Below, piece after piece: positions 31,045 to 41,033 of a stretch of DNA of 64,000 bases (positions are counted from its first letter, which is position 1; every line of letters starts with the position of its first letter). The notes under the pieces were generated by a model. It was not told the DNA's origin. It made no database searches and saw only the letters and a program-made list of their open reading frames with translations. The stretch comes from Sinomonas sp. ASV486 (GTDB lineage Bacteria > Actinomycetota > Actinomycetes > Actinomycetales > Micrococcaceae). A program made the position numbers and the translations under genes. Where the stretch lies: positions 1-64,000 of the forward strand of contig NZ_JAVFJK010000008.1 of NCBI RefSeq assembly GCF_030908215.1. The letters are read 5' to 3'.

Positions 31045-31682
31045 CGGGGGCCGCCCGTGGGGTTCCAGACGAGGGAGACCTTGGCGCTGTTCGCCTGCGC
31101 CCCGAGCACCTGGGCGAGCTTGGCATCCTCCACCAGCACGAGCACGTGCGTCTCGCGGCTGCCGCCGAGGGTCGTCGAGGACGCCTCGATGTGGGCGATC
31201 TCGGCACCCGGGACGAGCAGCTTGGGCTCCGCGAAGCCGTTGCGCCCATCGGGCAGCGCCACCCACACGTCCACGCGCGTCCCGACCGTGGCCTCGGCCG
31301 GGAGCGACTGGGCAATGCTGATCGAGACGGGCTTGCGGTCGACGGCGCGCGGCTCGCCGAGACTCGATGCCGGCACGAGGTCACCCTTGGCCACGCGCTG
31401 GAGCGCGACTTTGCCCTCCGGCAGGGCGTCCGGGGCCAGGTAGCGCCCCTCCGCGTCCCCGAGCCGGACGTCGACGCGGACGAGCCGACTCGCGTCGATC
31501 GTCTGGCCGACGGCGATGTCCTCCTTCGCGGCGTACGCTCCGACCGTCTTGTCCGCGGCATCCACGAGAGCGACCACGCCCGCGATGGATGCGAGCACGA
31601 GAAGGAGACCCACGAGCAGCCGCGGATCCTTCCATGACGGCTTCGTGAGCCGGGTCCCCGGTGCATTCTCGGCAGCTGGCAT
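31041..31682 (-). CDS. SAF-domain membrane protein, CpaB/RcpC-like
   Basis: The protein has 213 residues. A single hydrophobic segment near 22-42 (LLVGLLLVLASIAGVVALVD) is followed by an extracytoplasmic part. A SAF domain starts at about 52 (AAKEDIAVGQTIDASRLVRVDV) and contains RYLAPDALPEGKVALQRVAKGDLVPAS. CpaB/RcpC and FlgA-type proteins have this order. The stop overlaps the start of the CpaE-like gene by four bases, so the two are made together and probably form one complex at the membrane. The region upstream of its start carries the 10-base repeat array at 31765-31814, shared with the divergent HTH gene. Confidence 0.75.
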   Translation of the reverse strand: MPAAENAPGTRLTKPSWKDPRLLVGLLLVLASIAGVVALVDAADKTVGAYAAKEDIAVGQTIDASRLVRVDVRLGDAEGRYLAPDALPEGKVALQRVAKGDLVPASSLGEPRAVDRKPVSISIAQSLPAEATVGTRVDVWVALPDGRNGFAEPKLLVPGAEIAHIEASSTTLGGSRETHVLVLVEDAKLAQVLGAQANSAKVSLVWNPTGGPR

Positions 31683-31764
31683 TGCGTTCCCCTCCAGTCG
31701 CAGGCCGCTGACCGGCCCCCTGCGTCATTCTGTCCGGGGGGCGGCGTCCGGCCCAAGTCACACC

Positions 31765-31814
31765 GCGCCAAACGGCATCAAACTGTGGATAACTGCATCA
31801 ATCCGCTCCGAACG
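31765..31814. promoter_or_regulatory. Operator candidate: five phased 10-bp repeats, HTH/SAF divergent region
   Basis: Five consecutive 10-base units are aligned without gaps: GCGCCAAACG, GCATCAAACT, GTGGATAACT, GCATCAATCC and GCTCCGAACG. The consensus GCATCAAACT recurs at 32716-32765. The array ends 27 bases before the ATG of the small HTH gene and 82 bases from the SAF gene start. Confidence 0.6.
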
Positions 31815-31840
31815 GTGCCTTCAAGTGGCAGAATGTGTCC

Positions 31841-32062
31841 ATGCCTCGTTTCCTGACGCTCGCGGATGTGTGCGAGCAGCTCCAGATCAGCCCGGCGCAG
31901 GGCTACGCCCTCGTGCGCAGCGGGGAGCTCAAGGCCATCCAGGTCGGAGGGCGGGGGCAGTGGCGGGTCGAGGACGTCAAGCTCGAGGAGTACATCCAGG
32001 AGAGCTATGCGAGAGCTGAGAAGGCGCTCGCCGAGAACCGCCGAGCCCACTCGGGGAGCTGA
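31841..32062 (+). CDS. Excisionase/MerR-like helix-turn-helix protein
   Basis: The protein has 73 residues from the ATG at 31841; a GTG two codons earlier (31835) is equally open. It is one winged HTH: TLADVCEQLQISPAQGYALV is the helix-turn-helix at about 5-24, GELKAIQVGGRGQWRVED is the strand and wing, and a charged helix follows. This is the fold of excisionases, AlpA and the developmental regulator BldC. There is no integrase or phage gene nearby, so a chromosomal regulator is more likely than an excisionase. Ten-base direct repeats lie in its own promoter and in that of the LysM gene, as expected for a BldC-like protein that binds head-to-tail. Confidence 0.82.
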   Translation: MPRFLTLADVCEQLQISPAQGYALVRSGELKAIQVGGRGQWRVEDVKLEEYIQESYARAEKALAENRRAHSGS

Positions 32063-32083
32063 TCCTCCAGGCCTCGGGACCTC

Positions 32084-32635
32084 CTAGCCCCCGGACCGCA
32101 CCGCGATCAGGGCCCCGAATGGCACCGCCACAGCACCGCTGACCTCTGACCCGCTCCTTCCGTGAACCGGCATGACCTCGAGATAGTCGGCCCCGACGGT
32201 GTCGATCGTTCCGTTGACTGTCAGCGGTTCGGAATGCCCCGACTGAAGGAAGCAGGTCACGAGGGCACGGTCGCGCGCGAGTGTCCGCAGCGCCGACGCC
32301 AGCGAGCGGGTCCGGCGCACTGTGGACGCCTCCGTCCGTGACCTTCGCCCGAGACCGGCCACCGTCACGACGGACCGGAGAGGGGCGAGAACGCTGTGCG
32401 GCGCCGACTCGAGGATGAACCAGGTCTCGGAGATCTGCCGGAGCGTGCCGCGGAACCGGACGCCGCCCGTGAGCATCACGTGGACCGGAGTCTCGCCCTG
32501 ACCCCGCAGGCGGTCTTCGAGGGCGATTGCACCCTGTTCCGCCCGCACGAGCTCGGCCACCTGGGCCTCCCGGTCCAACTGGCCCGCGGCTGCCAGCTGC
32601 CCTTCGAGATCGGCGAACACATCGTCCCAGCGCAT
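32084..32635 (-). CDS. Conserved hypothetical protein
   Basis: The protein has 183 residues from the ATG at 32635; a GTG at 32644 is an alternative. The N-terminus is a predicted helix (DDVFADLEGQLAAAGQLD) rich in Glu and Ala. Next comes a beta-rich part with VHVMLTGGVRFRGTLRQIS and WFILES, and then an Arg-rich stretch and a second beta part ending VPFGALIAV. The middle resembles a small Sm/SH3-like barrel, but I do not recognise a named family. It is convergent with the HTH gene, with 21 bases between stops, and divergent from the LysM gene, sharing the repeat-bearing region 32636-32807. Confidence 0.7.
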   Translation of the reverse strand: MRWDDVFADLEGQLAAAGQLDREAQVAELVRAEQGAIALEDRLRGQGETPVHVMLTGGVRFRGTLRQISETWFILESAPHSVLAPLRSVVTVAGLGRRSRTEASTVRRTRSLASALRTLARDRALVTCFLQSGHSEPLTVNGTIDTVGADYLEVMPVHGRSGSEVSGAVAVPFGALIAVRSGG

Positions 32636-32715
32636 GTCGATCACCCTAGGGAGGAATCGTCCGGGCGGTCAATCCGACTCAAAGCAGGCCTCCACTGGAC
32701 AATTGCCGAGTTTCA

Positions 32716-32765
32716 TGATCAAACTTGATTCAGATTTATCAAACAGCATCAAACTGCATCCAAGT
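32716..32765. promoter_or_regulatory. Operator candidate: five phased 10-bp repeats upstream of the LysM gene
   Basis: Five contiguous 10-base units occur: TGATCAAACT, TGATTCAGAT, TTATCAAACA, GCATCAAACT and GCATCCAAGT. Unit four is identical to a unit at 31775-31784. The stretch is unusually AT-rich for this chromosome and ends 42 bases before the LysM protein start. Confidence 0.65.
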
Positions 32766-32807
32766 GAAGAAAATAGCCATTGATGGCCAGACTGACCGGG
32801 GGGTCTC

Positions 32808-33743
32808 ATGGAGAACACACAACGGCAGCAGCTCGCGGGGGACGCCCTTGTCACTACCGCCGTACTCGCGCTCGGGGCTGTGCTAGTGGTCGCGGGAGGA
32901 ACGCTCGCGGGGAATATCGCGCCCAACAGGTTGGGCGACTGGCTGCGGATCGTTCCCGCCGCGCTCGACGGCGCGAGCGAGCCGCGCGTCGACGTCCTCC
33001 TGGGGCTTCTCGCCAGCATCATCGGCCTTTCGGTCGTGGCGTGGTGGGTCTTCTCGGCGACGCTGGCGATCGCATCCGCTCTCCTTGCGGCGGCGGGCTC
33101 CCATCGGGCATCTCAGCGTACCGGGGCCCTGGCTCCGCTCTTCATGCGCCGGCTGGCGATGGCGGCGCTCGGGCTGAGCCTCGTGGCCGCTCCGGCGGCG
33201 CACGCCGATGGCCTGCCCGATCCAGCATGGCACGCTGCCCCATCTGAGCAGTCGGCGTCCGCCTCACTGGTGCCGGCCGGACCGAGCAGCGCCGGCCCCC
33301 TAGCCGCGGGAGAAACAGCGCCCGCGGGGGGAACAGCGGCCGCGGGGGGAACGGTTGGTGCCGCGGCGCTGCCAGCCGCTCCGCCTTCCGCCAGCCCCTC
33401 CTCACCGCTCCCGTCAGCCCAACCCTCGTCGGCGGCAGCCACGCCCACACCCTCAGCTGCGCCCACACCTTCGCAAGCCGCGTGGATTCCCCCCGCAGTG
33501 CCTGCCGACCCTGGGCTGCTCGTGCAACAGCCGAAGCGGGAGACGGCAGGCTCCGCGAGGGAACCCGTGGAAGTCCGCCCAGGAGACAGCCTCTGGTCCA
33601 TCGTCGCCCGGCACCTCGGCCCTGGGGCAACGGACCTCGAGGTCGCGGCCGTATGGCCCGACTGGTACGACGCCAACGAAGGAGTCATCGGGGACAGCCC
33701 CCACCTGATCCGGCCCGGCCAGCTGCTCGTCCCGCCGCGCTGA
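32808..33743 (+). CDS. LysM-domain membrane protein
   Basis: The protein has 311 residues. There are hydrophobic segments at about 15-38, 64-98 and 112-132, the last resembling an internal signal ending APAAHADG. A long Ala/Pro/Ser/Gly-rich stretch (about 145-240) should span the wall. The C-terminal LysM module is EPVEVRPGDSLWSIVARHLG to RPGQLLVPPR (about 252-311). The LysM part would bind peptidoglycan outside the membrane. It is followed by the Rv3235-family gene. The promoter carries the 10-base repeat array, suggesting control by the small HTH protein. GGGGGGTCTC precedes the ATG. Confidence 0.85.
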   Translation: MENTQRQQLAGDALVTTAVLALGAVLVVAGGTLAGNIAPNRLGDWLRIVPAALDGASEPRVDVLLGLLASIIGLSVVAWWVFSATLAIASALLAAAGSHRASQRTGALAPLFMRRLAMAALGLSLVAAPAAHADGLPDPAWHAAPSEQSASASLVPAGPSSAGPLAAGETAPAGGTAAAGGTVGAAALPAAPPSASPSSPLPSAQPSSAAATPTPSAAPTPSQAAWIPPAVPADPGLLVQQPKRETAGSAREPVEVRPGDSLWSIVARHLGPGATDLEVAAVWPDWYDANEGVIGDSPHLIRPGQLLVPPR

Positions 33744-33998
33744 GCCCAGCCTGCCCCGGCCGCGAGCCGCGAGTACCTTCCGATCGCGGCCCATCCGGAC
33801 TTCCTACCCTCCGGCCGCGGCCGTGTCCGAACTCCCCACTTTCCGGCCACTGGGCCCCCAGCCGCCCGCACCTCGAGAGGCGCGCGCCGTCACGCTTCGC
33901 GCGCACCCATGCCCCATCGGTTCCACCTCGCCCACCTCTGGTCGGGCGCCGCCTCCCTGCCGCACGCGCTGCGGCAGCCCAGCCGAAGGATTCCTGCC

Positions 33999-34745
33999 AT
34001 GACCGCACCCACCGTCGCCAGCCCTGCGTCCGCCGCAGGATCTGCCCGTCCCGCTGCCGCTCGGGCCAACACCGAACGCACCTCACCCCGGGTGCCCGCA
34101 CCCGCCGCGGTTGCCGACACCGCAAACAACGTCAACGATGCAGGTGCCACAAATATCGCAGACCTCGCCGCCGTCACCCGAACGCGAACGTCCCGCAAGG
34201 CGCCCCAGGTCGTCGAGAGCGGGCTCCGCACCGCCGACGTCCTGCATTTCCACCGGCCCACCCAGGCGCCCGCGCCCCGACCCGGCGGACGACTGCGGAC
34301 TGCCGGGAGCTCGGCGCTCGCGCCGGAGCCCGGCGAGCGGCCCGCCCGCCGGCTGCACGCCGTTCCCTCGCCGCGCGAGGCGGAGGAGGTCCGCAAGCTT
34401 GCGGCGGCCATCACCCGAGCCGCCATGGAGGTCCTCGCCGGGACGAGGCCCGTCATGCAGCTCGCGCCGTGGCTCCATCGGGACCTCCTCCCTCCCATCC
34501 AGCTCCGGGCAGATCTGCGACGCGCCGCCATGGCAGGCAAACGTGCCGTTTCCGGGAACGACGCTCCGAGGATCGCCCTCCTCCACCGGTCCGCGGCGGT
34601 CAAGGCCGTCCATGCCACGCTCGTGCAGCCTGGGGTCTATGAGGCAGCCGTCGTCGTGTCCGACGCCGCGCGTTGCCGCGCCGTGGCCCTGCGCCTCGAG
34701 GCGGCTGGCCCGTCCTGGCAGGTCACGGCCCTCGAGGTCGGCTGA
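33999..34745 (+). CDS. Rv3235-family protein
   Basis: From the ATG at 33999 (AAGGA upstream) the protein has 248 residues; the frame is open to 33909 without a good ribosome site. The first 120 residues are Ala/Pro/Thr-rich and probably disordered. The conserved C-terminal domain contains AEEVRKLAAAITRAAMEVLAG, RPVMQLAPWLHRDLLP and YEAAVVVSDAARCRAVALRLE, diagnostic of the mycobacterial Rv3235 family. The family sits close to secA in many actinobacteria, as here. The biochemical function is unknown. Confidence 0.85.
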   Translation: MTAPTVASPASAAGSARPAAARANTERTSPRVPAPAAVADTANNVNDAGATNIADLAAVTRTRTSRKAPQVVESGLRTADVLHFHRPTQAPAPRPGGRLRTAGSSALAPEPGERPARRLHAVPSPREAEEVRKLAAAITRAAMEVLAGTRPVMQLAPWLHRDLLPPIQLRADLRRAAMAGKRAVSGNDAPRIALLHRSAAVKAVHATLVQPGVYEAAVVVSDAARCRAVALRLEAAGPSWQVTALEVG

Positions 34746-34771
34746 CTCCATCCTTCAGCGGCGGGACGAAC

Positions 34772-34810
34772 GCCGGAGGCCCGCCCCTCGATCAGGGGCG
34801 GGCCTCCGGC
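34772..34810. terminator. Perfect 17-bp hairpin between the Rv3235-like gene and secA
   Basis: The arms 34772-34788 and 34794-34810 pair perfectly around a five-base loop. The hairpin lies between two convergent stop codons (34745 and 34832), so it can serve both strands. Confidence 0.82.
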
Positions 34811-34831
34811 ACCGTCAGGACTCCACGGGCG

Positions 34832-37552
<2,721 letters not shown>

Positions 37553-37611
37553 GTGGCTTTCGCTCCCTTGTCAATGGCGTGGGCAGCAGCAGTCGTGCGC
37601 TGCGGCGGGAT

Positions 37612-38898
37612 TCAGTCTACGGGAGACACGCGCGGGACCGCGCTCTGGTTCCCTGTCCCGCTGGCCTCCACCCGTGGTGGGGCGGCGCGACGCAGCGCCA
37701 CGGCGAGGTTTCCGCGGTCGGCGACCCGCACGTCGTCGAGCTCGAGCCAGTCCGCGAGGAGCCGGAGTTCGGCGGCGAGCTCGACGGCGGTGTCCGCCGG
37801 GGCGTCCGGCTCGCCGTGCGCAGCATGGACGAGCAGCGTCCCGGCCACACGGTCCGCCTTGAGGTCGACCCGTGCCGCCATGACATCTCGCAGGAGGAAG
37901 GGGAGCACGTAGTACCCGTACTCGCGACGCTCAGCCGGCGTGTAGATCTCGATGCGGTACTTGAAGCCGAAGAGCTGCTCGAGCCGGCGCCGCTCGAATA
38001 CGAGTGAATCGAAGGGGCTGAGCAGCGCGCGGCCCGTGGCGGAACGCGGGAGCGCGGCCGCCGAATCCTTGTAGAGCGTCCCCCAACCCGGCACCTCGAC
38101 CACCTCGACCTCTCCCGTGGAGACGAGCTCGCGGAGCACCATCTCAACGGGCCGGACCGGCAGGCGGAAGTAGTCGGCCACGCACCGAGCCGTCCCGATG
38201 CCGTGCGCACCGACTGCCGCGCGGGTCAGCACGCGGAGACCATCGTCCGGGCCGCCGTCGCGCGCATAGCCCGCCCCGCCGTCGGCAGGCAGCGATGCAC
38301 CCGGAACGATCGCCGAGGTGAGCGTGTAGCGGCGCTCGAACGAGGACGTCCGGCCGGCAGAGCTGACGAGCCCGTCCTCGAAGAGCGACCCGAGCACGTG
38401 CTGGACGGCATTCCAGTTCCACCCCCACTGATCCCGCCGACGTTCCTCGACGTGGCCGAGCCGCCCGGTGAGCGCGGCCGCGGTGAGCGGCCGGCTCGTG
38501 GCAAGGACGGCCAGGATCCGCTCGGCCAGCCCGGCGCGTTCCAGGGGATCGAGGTCGTGGGCCCCGACCCACTTTCGCCGCTGCCAGGCCCGCAGCGGTT
38601 CGAAGTGTTCGGGCCGGACATAGCTCGCCTCGTGTGCCCAGTACTCGACCATCCGCCGCGGGCTCCGGGCCGAGAGCCGGTCCAGCGCGGCCCGGTCGTA
38701 GGGTCCGAGCCGTGAGAAGAACGGCAGGTAGTGGCTGCGTGCGAGGACGTTGACGGAGTCGATCTGGACTACCTGGAGCCGCTCGAAGGTCCGCACGAGC
38801 GTCCTCGTCGACGCTTGCACGGAGGGCCGGGGACGGTGCAGCCCCTGCGCGGCGAGCGCCATGCGGCGCGCCTGAGCGAGGGTGAGCCGCACCGTCAC
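37612..38898 (-). CDS. Winged-helix DNA-binding protein, YcaQ/AlkX (HTH_42) family
   Basis: From the GTG at 38898 the protein has 428 residues. It begins LTLAQARRMALAAQGL and contains LQVVQIDSVNVLARSHYLPFFSRLG. Further motifs are YWAHEASY and LLSPFDSLVFERRRLEQLFGF, followed by EYGYYVLPFLLRDVMAARVDLK, all signatures of the YcaQ family. Escherichia coli YcaQ is a DNA glycosylase that unhooks interstrand crosslinks; the role of the actinobacterial members is inferred. It is flanked by secA and hpf on the same strand with gaps of 59 and 102 bases. Confidence 0.88.
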   Translation of the reverse strand: MTVRLTLAQARRMALAAQGLHRPRPSVQASTRTLVRTFERLQVVQIDSVNVLARSHYLPFFSRLGPYDRAALDRLSARSPRRMVEYWAHEASYVRPEHFEPLRAWQRRKWVGAHDLDPLERAGLAERILAVLATSRPLTAAALTGRLGHVEERRRDQWGWNWNAVQHVLGSLFEDGLVSSAGRTSSFERRYTLTSAIVPGASLPADGGAGYARDGGPDDGLRVLTRAAVGAHGIGTARCVADYFRLPVRPVEMVLRELVSTGEVEVVEVPGWGTLYKDSAAALPRSATGRALLSPFDSLVFERRRLEQLFGFKYRIEIYTPAERREYGYYVLPFLLRDVMAARVDLKADRVAGTLLVHAAHGEPDAPADTAVELAAELRLLADWLELDDVRVADRGNLAVALRRAAPPRVEASGTGNQSAVPRVSPVD

Positions 38899-39000
38899 GC
38901 GGCGACCCCCCGGACAGGCTCGCAGCACGCCGCGGCGGCGGCCCCGCTGGGGACCGCCGCCGCGTCAGTCTGCGCCACTGGGGCAGTGGAGGCCGATTCG

Positions 39001-39729
39001 TCAGGGAACAACGGCGCCCGCGTCACTTGAGCGGTAGGCGAGGATCTTCTCCTCGACCTTGTCTCCCCCGGGCTCGCACGCCTGGTCGAGGCTGATCACC
39101 CCGTACGTCCACCCTCGGCGCCGGTACACGACGGAGGGAGTGTTCGTGTCCGCGTCGATGAAGAGGTAGAAGTCGTGACCCACGAGCTCCATGTTGTCCA
39201 CTGCGTCATCGAGGGTGAGAGTCGCGGCGGGGAAGACCTTGCGGCGGATCAACACGGGCGAGTCTCCGGCCGGGATGTCGTTCTCGACCTCGTACGGCGA
39301 TGCCGGCTCCGTTGCCGCGCCCGCGGTCGCCTCCAGGGCAGTCTCCTCGTAGATCGGCGTGCTGCCGCTCACCACGGGGAGGGAGGCTGTGGCGGCGTTG
39401 ACGGCGACCGGCGTGTGCTTGCCGTGGTGGACCTTGCGCCGGTCCTTGGCCCGCCGCAGACGTTCGAGGAGCTTGCCGTACGCGAGGTCGAACGCCGCGA
39501 ACTTGTCCGGGGCCGTGGCCTCGGCTCGGATCACCGGCCCGCGGCCGGTGACGGTCAGCTCAACCGTGAGCTGGTCTGCGCCGGACTTGGCGTTGTTCTG
39601 CTTGGAGCACTTCGCATCGACGCGCTGGACCTTGTCGGCCAAGGCTTCGATCTTCTCGAGCTTCTCGCTCGCGTACTCGCGGAAACGATCCGACACCGTC
39701 AGGTTGCGTCCGCTGATGTTGAACTCCAT
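39001..39729 (-). CDS. hpf: Ribosome hibernation-promoting factor, long form
   Basis: The protein has 242 residues. The N-terminal S30AE domain (about 1-110) begins MEFNISGRNLTVSDRFREY and contains YASEKLEKIEALADKV. A variable linker follows, then a C-terminal dimerisation domain (about 180-240) with FYLFIDADTNTPSVVYRRRG. Long HPF dimerises 70S ribosomes into inactive 100S particles in stationary phase. GGAGGG lies seven bases before the ATG. The 144-base region upstream holds a 7-bp stem-loop in the leader and a 16-base palindrome, so growth-phase control at this promoter is plausible. Confidence 0.96.
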   Translation of the reverse strand: MEFNISGRNLTVSDRFREYASEKLEKIEALADKVQRVDAKCSKQNNAKSGADQLTVELTVTGRGPVIRAEATAPDKFAAFDLAYGKLLERLRRAKDRRKVHHGKHTPVAVNAATASLPVVSGSTPIYEETALEATAGAATEPASPYEVENDIPAGDSPVLIRRKVFPAATLTLDDAVDNMELVGHDFYLFIDADTNTPSVVYRRRGWTYGVISLDQACEPGGDKVEEKILAYRSSDAGAVVP

Positions 39730-39774
39730 GGTGCCCTCCAGATACTTCTGAGTTCAGCCCGATGTCGGCTCTGA

Positions 39775-39803
39775 GGGGCTCCGTCGTCAGACAGTCGAGC
39801 CCC
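39775..39803 (-). promoter_or_regulatory. Stem-loop in the hpf leader
   Basis: GGGGCTC at 39775-39781 and GAGCCCC at 39797-39803 form a 7-bp stem with a 15-base loop, about 46 bases before the hpf start codon on the minus-strand transcript. On the plus strand TTT follows, but no plus-strand gene ends here. Confidence 0.35.
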
Positions 39804-39846
39804 TTTCTGAGCCGCTATCGACAGGTCCTTCTGGCTAGGGGACCTA

Positions 39847-39862
39847 CCACTGACGTTAGTGG
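39847..39862. promoter_or_regulatory. Palindromic operator candidate upstream of hpf
   Basis: CCACTGACGTTAGTGG is a 16-base near-palindrome (seven of eight base pairs) lying 118 bases upstream of the hpf start and 12 bases after the comF stop. It could bind a regulator of hpf or be a weak terminator for comF. Confidence 0.4.
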
Positions 39863-39873
39863 ATCGTCACCGT

Positions 39874-40875
39874 TTATTCATCCCCTGTTGACCTTGAATC
39901 CGGTCTGTCCGCCCCGAGCGTAGCCGGCGGGCCACGTCCCGGCGCCTCTGGGTGGGGAACGTAGGCCAGCGTCACCACTCCGAGGACGACGGCGCCGACC
40001 GCCTCGAGTGCCCGCGCCGCCTCCCGCACCGTGGCGCCAGTCGTCAGGACGTCATCGACGACGACGCACCGTCGGCCACGCAGGGACTGCCGAAGCGATC
40101 GTTGTCCACGACGTGGCGCACCGAGCGCGGTGCCGCGCGCTCCCGCACCGTGCCCCGTGCCATGGCCCAGGACCCTCGGTTGCGGGAGGGCGGTCAGCGA
40201 GCCGGAGACGCGGGACCGTCGCTGGGACCGGCCCAGCCCCTTCTGGGAGCTCTCCCCAGCCCCCACCGCCCTGGCGGCGACGGCAGCAGCGCGTTCCCTG
40301 AGGGCCCGGCGGCGGGGCCCCAGCGCCTCGACCCATGCTGTACCCGGCGGAAGCCGCGCCTCGCGGCGAACGCGCGTCAGGAGGAGCCTGAGCGGGTCGA
40401 AGCCCCGGCGCAGGTAGGCGGACCGGCTCGTGGGCACCGGCACGAGCAGGACTCCCCCGCCCGCGGATCCCGCGGCGGCGCGGAGGGCGCGGGCCAGGGC
40501 GGCGGACAGCTCCCCCGCGAGGGCCGCACTCCCGTGGCGTTTGAAGGCCAGGAGCGCGAGCGAGAGCTCGTTGCGGTAGGGGCCAGCCGCCACCGCCGGG
40601 AGCAGCACCCGCCCGCTCGCCTCGATGAGGGCCGGAGCATGCTCGTCGACACGTGCGGGCCGGGCGGTCAGTGTCCTCAGCCTCCTCGTGCAGGCGGGGC
40701 ACAGCTGGGTATCGGGCGCTCCGCAGGCGACGCATTCGACGGGAACCACCAGCCCGAGCAGCTCGCCCGCTACCGCCATCAGGCCGTCGCGAAAGCGTGC
40801 CGAGAGCCCCAGCGGCCGCCCGGCGTGCCGCCCGGCCGCGACCACCGGTTCGGCCGACTTCCTCGCGCTCCCCAT
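39874..40875 (-). CDS. comF: ComF-family phosphoribosyltransferase-like protein
   Basis: From the ATG at 40875 the protein has 333 residues. The four-cysteine zinc motif CVACGAPDTQLCPAC is near residue 44, followed by LALLAFKRHG and LVPVPTSRSAYLRRGFD. Then come QKGLGRSQRR and the PRPP-binding loop VVVDDVLTTGATV. Between LGRSQRR and the PRPP loop there is an Arg/Gly-rich insertion of about 35 residues not usual in the family. ComF proteins act in DNA uptake in competent bacteria, but in non-competent actinobacteria the role is unknown. The upstream gap to lpqB (158 bases) shows nothing clear. Confidence 0.85.
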   Translation of the reverse strand: MGSARKSAEPVVAAGRHAGRPLGLSARFRDGLMAVAGELLGLVVPVECVACGAPDTQLCPACTRRLRTLTARPARVDEHAPALIEASGRVLLPAVAAGPYRNELSLALLAFKRHGSAALAGELSAALARALRAAAGSAGGGVLLVPVPTSRSAYLRRGFDPLRLLLTRVRREARLPPGTAWVEALGPRRRALRERAAAVAARAVGAGESSQKGLGRSQRRSRVSGSLTALPQPRVLGHGTGHGAGARGTALGAPRRGQRSLRQSLRGRRCVVVDDVLTTGATVREAARALEAVGAVVLGVVTLAYVPHPEAPGRGPPATLGADRPDSRSTGDE

Positions 40876-41033
40876 ACCCCGAGCCTGCCCGTGCACGCGG
40901 CTCTGCACCACCCGTCGGACCCGTATGTGGACAACCCGAGACGGAGCCCGTTCTCGGACCCACCGTGGGGATTCCTCCCGTCGACGAACACAGGCTTTCC
41001 CTGGGCCCTCGCCCGCACCGCGCGGACACAGCG

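Noticed and set aside
31835-32062. Small HTH protein as a phage excisionase marking a mobile element
   Set aside because: No integrase, attachment-site duplication, tRNA end or base-composition shift is visible, and the neighbours are conserved chromosomal genes.
33744-33998. Small RNA or extra gene in the gap before the Rv3235-like gene
   Set aside because: Only short GC palindromes and an open extension without a ribosome site are seen; nothing supports a separate feature.
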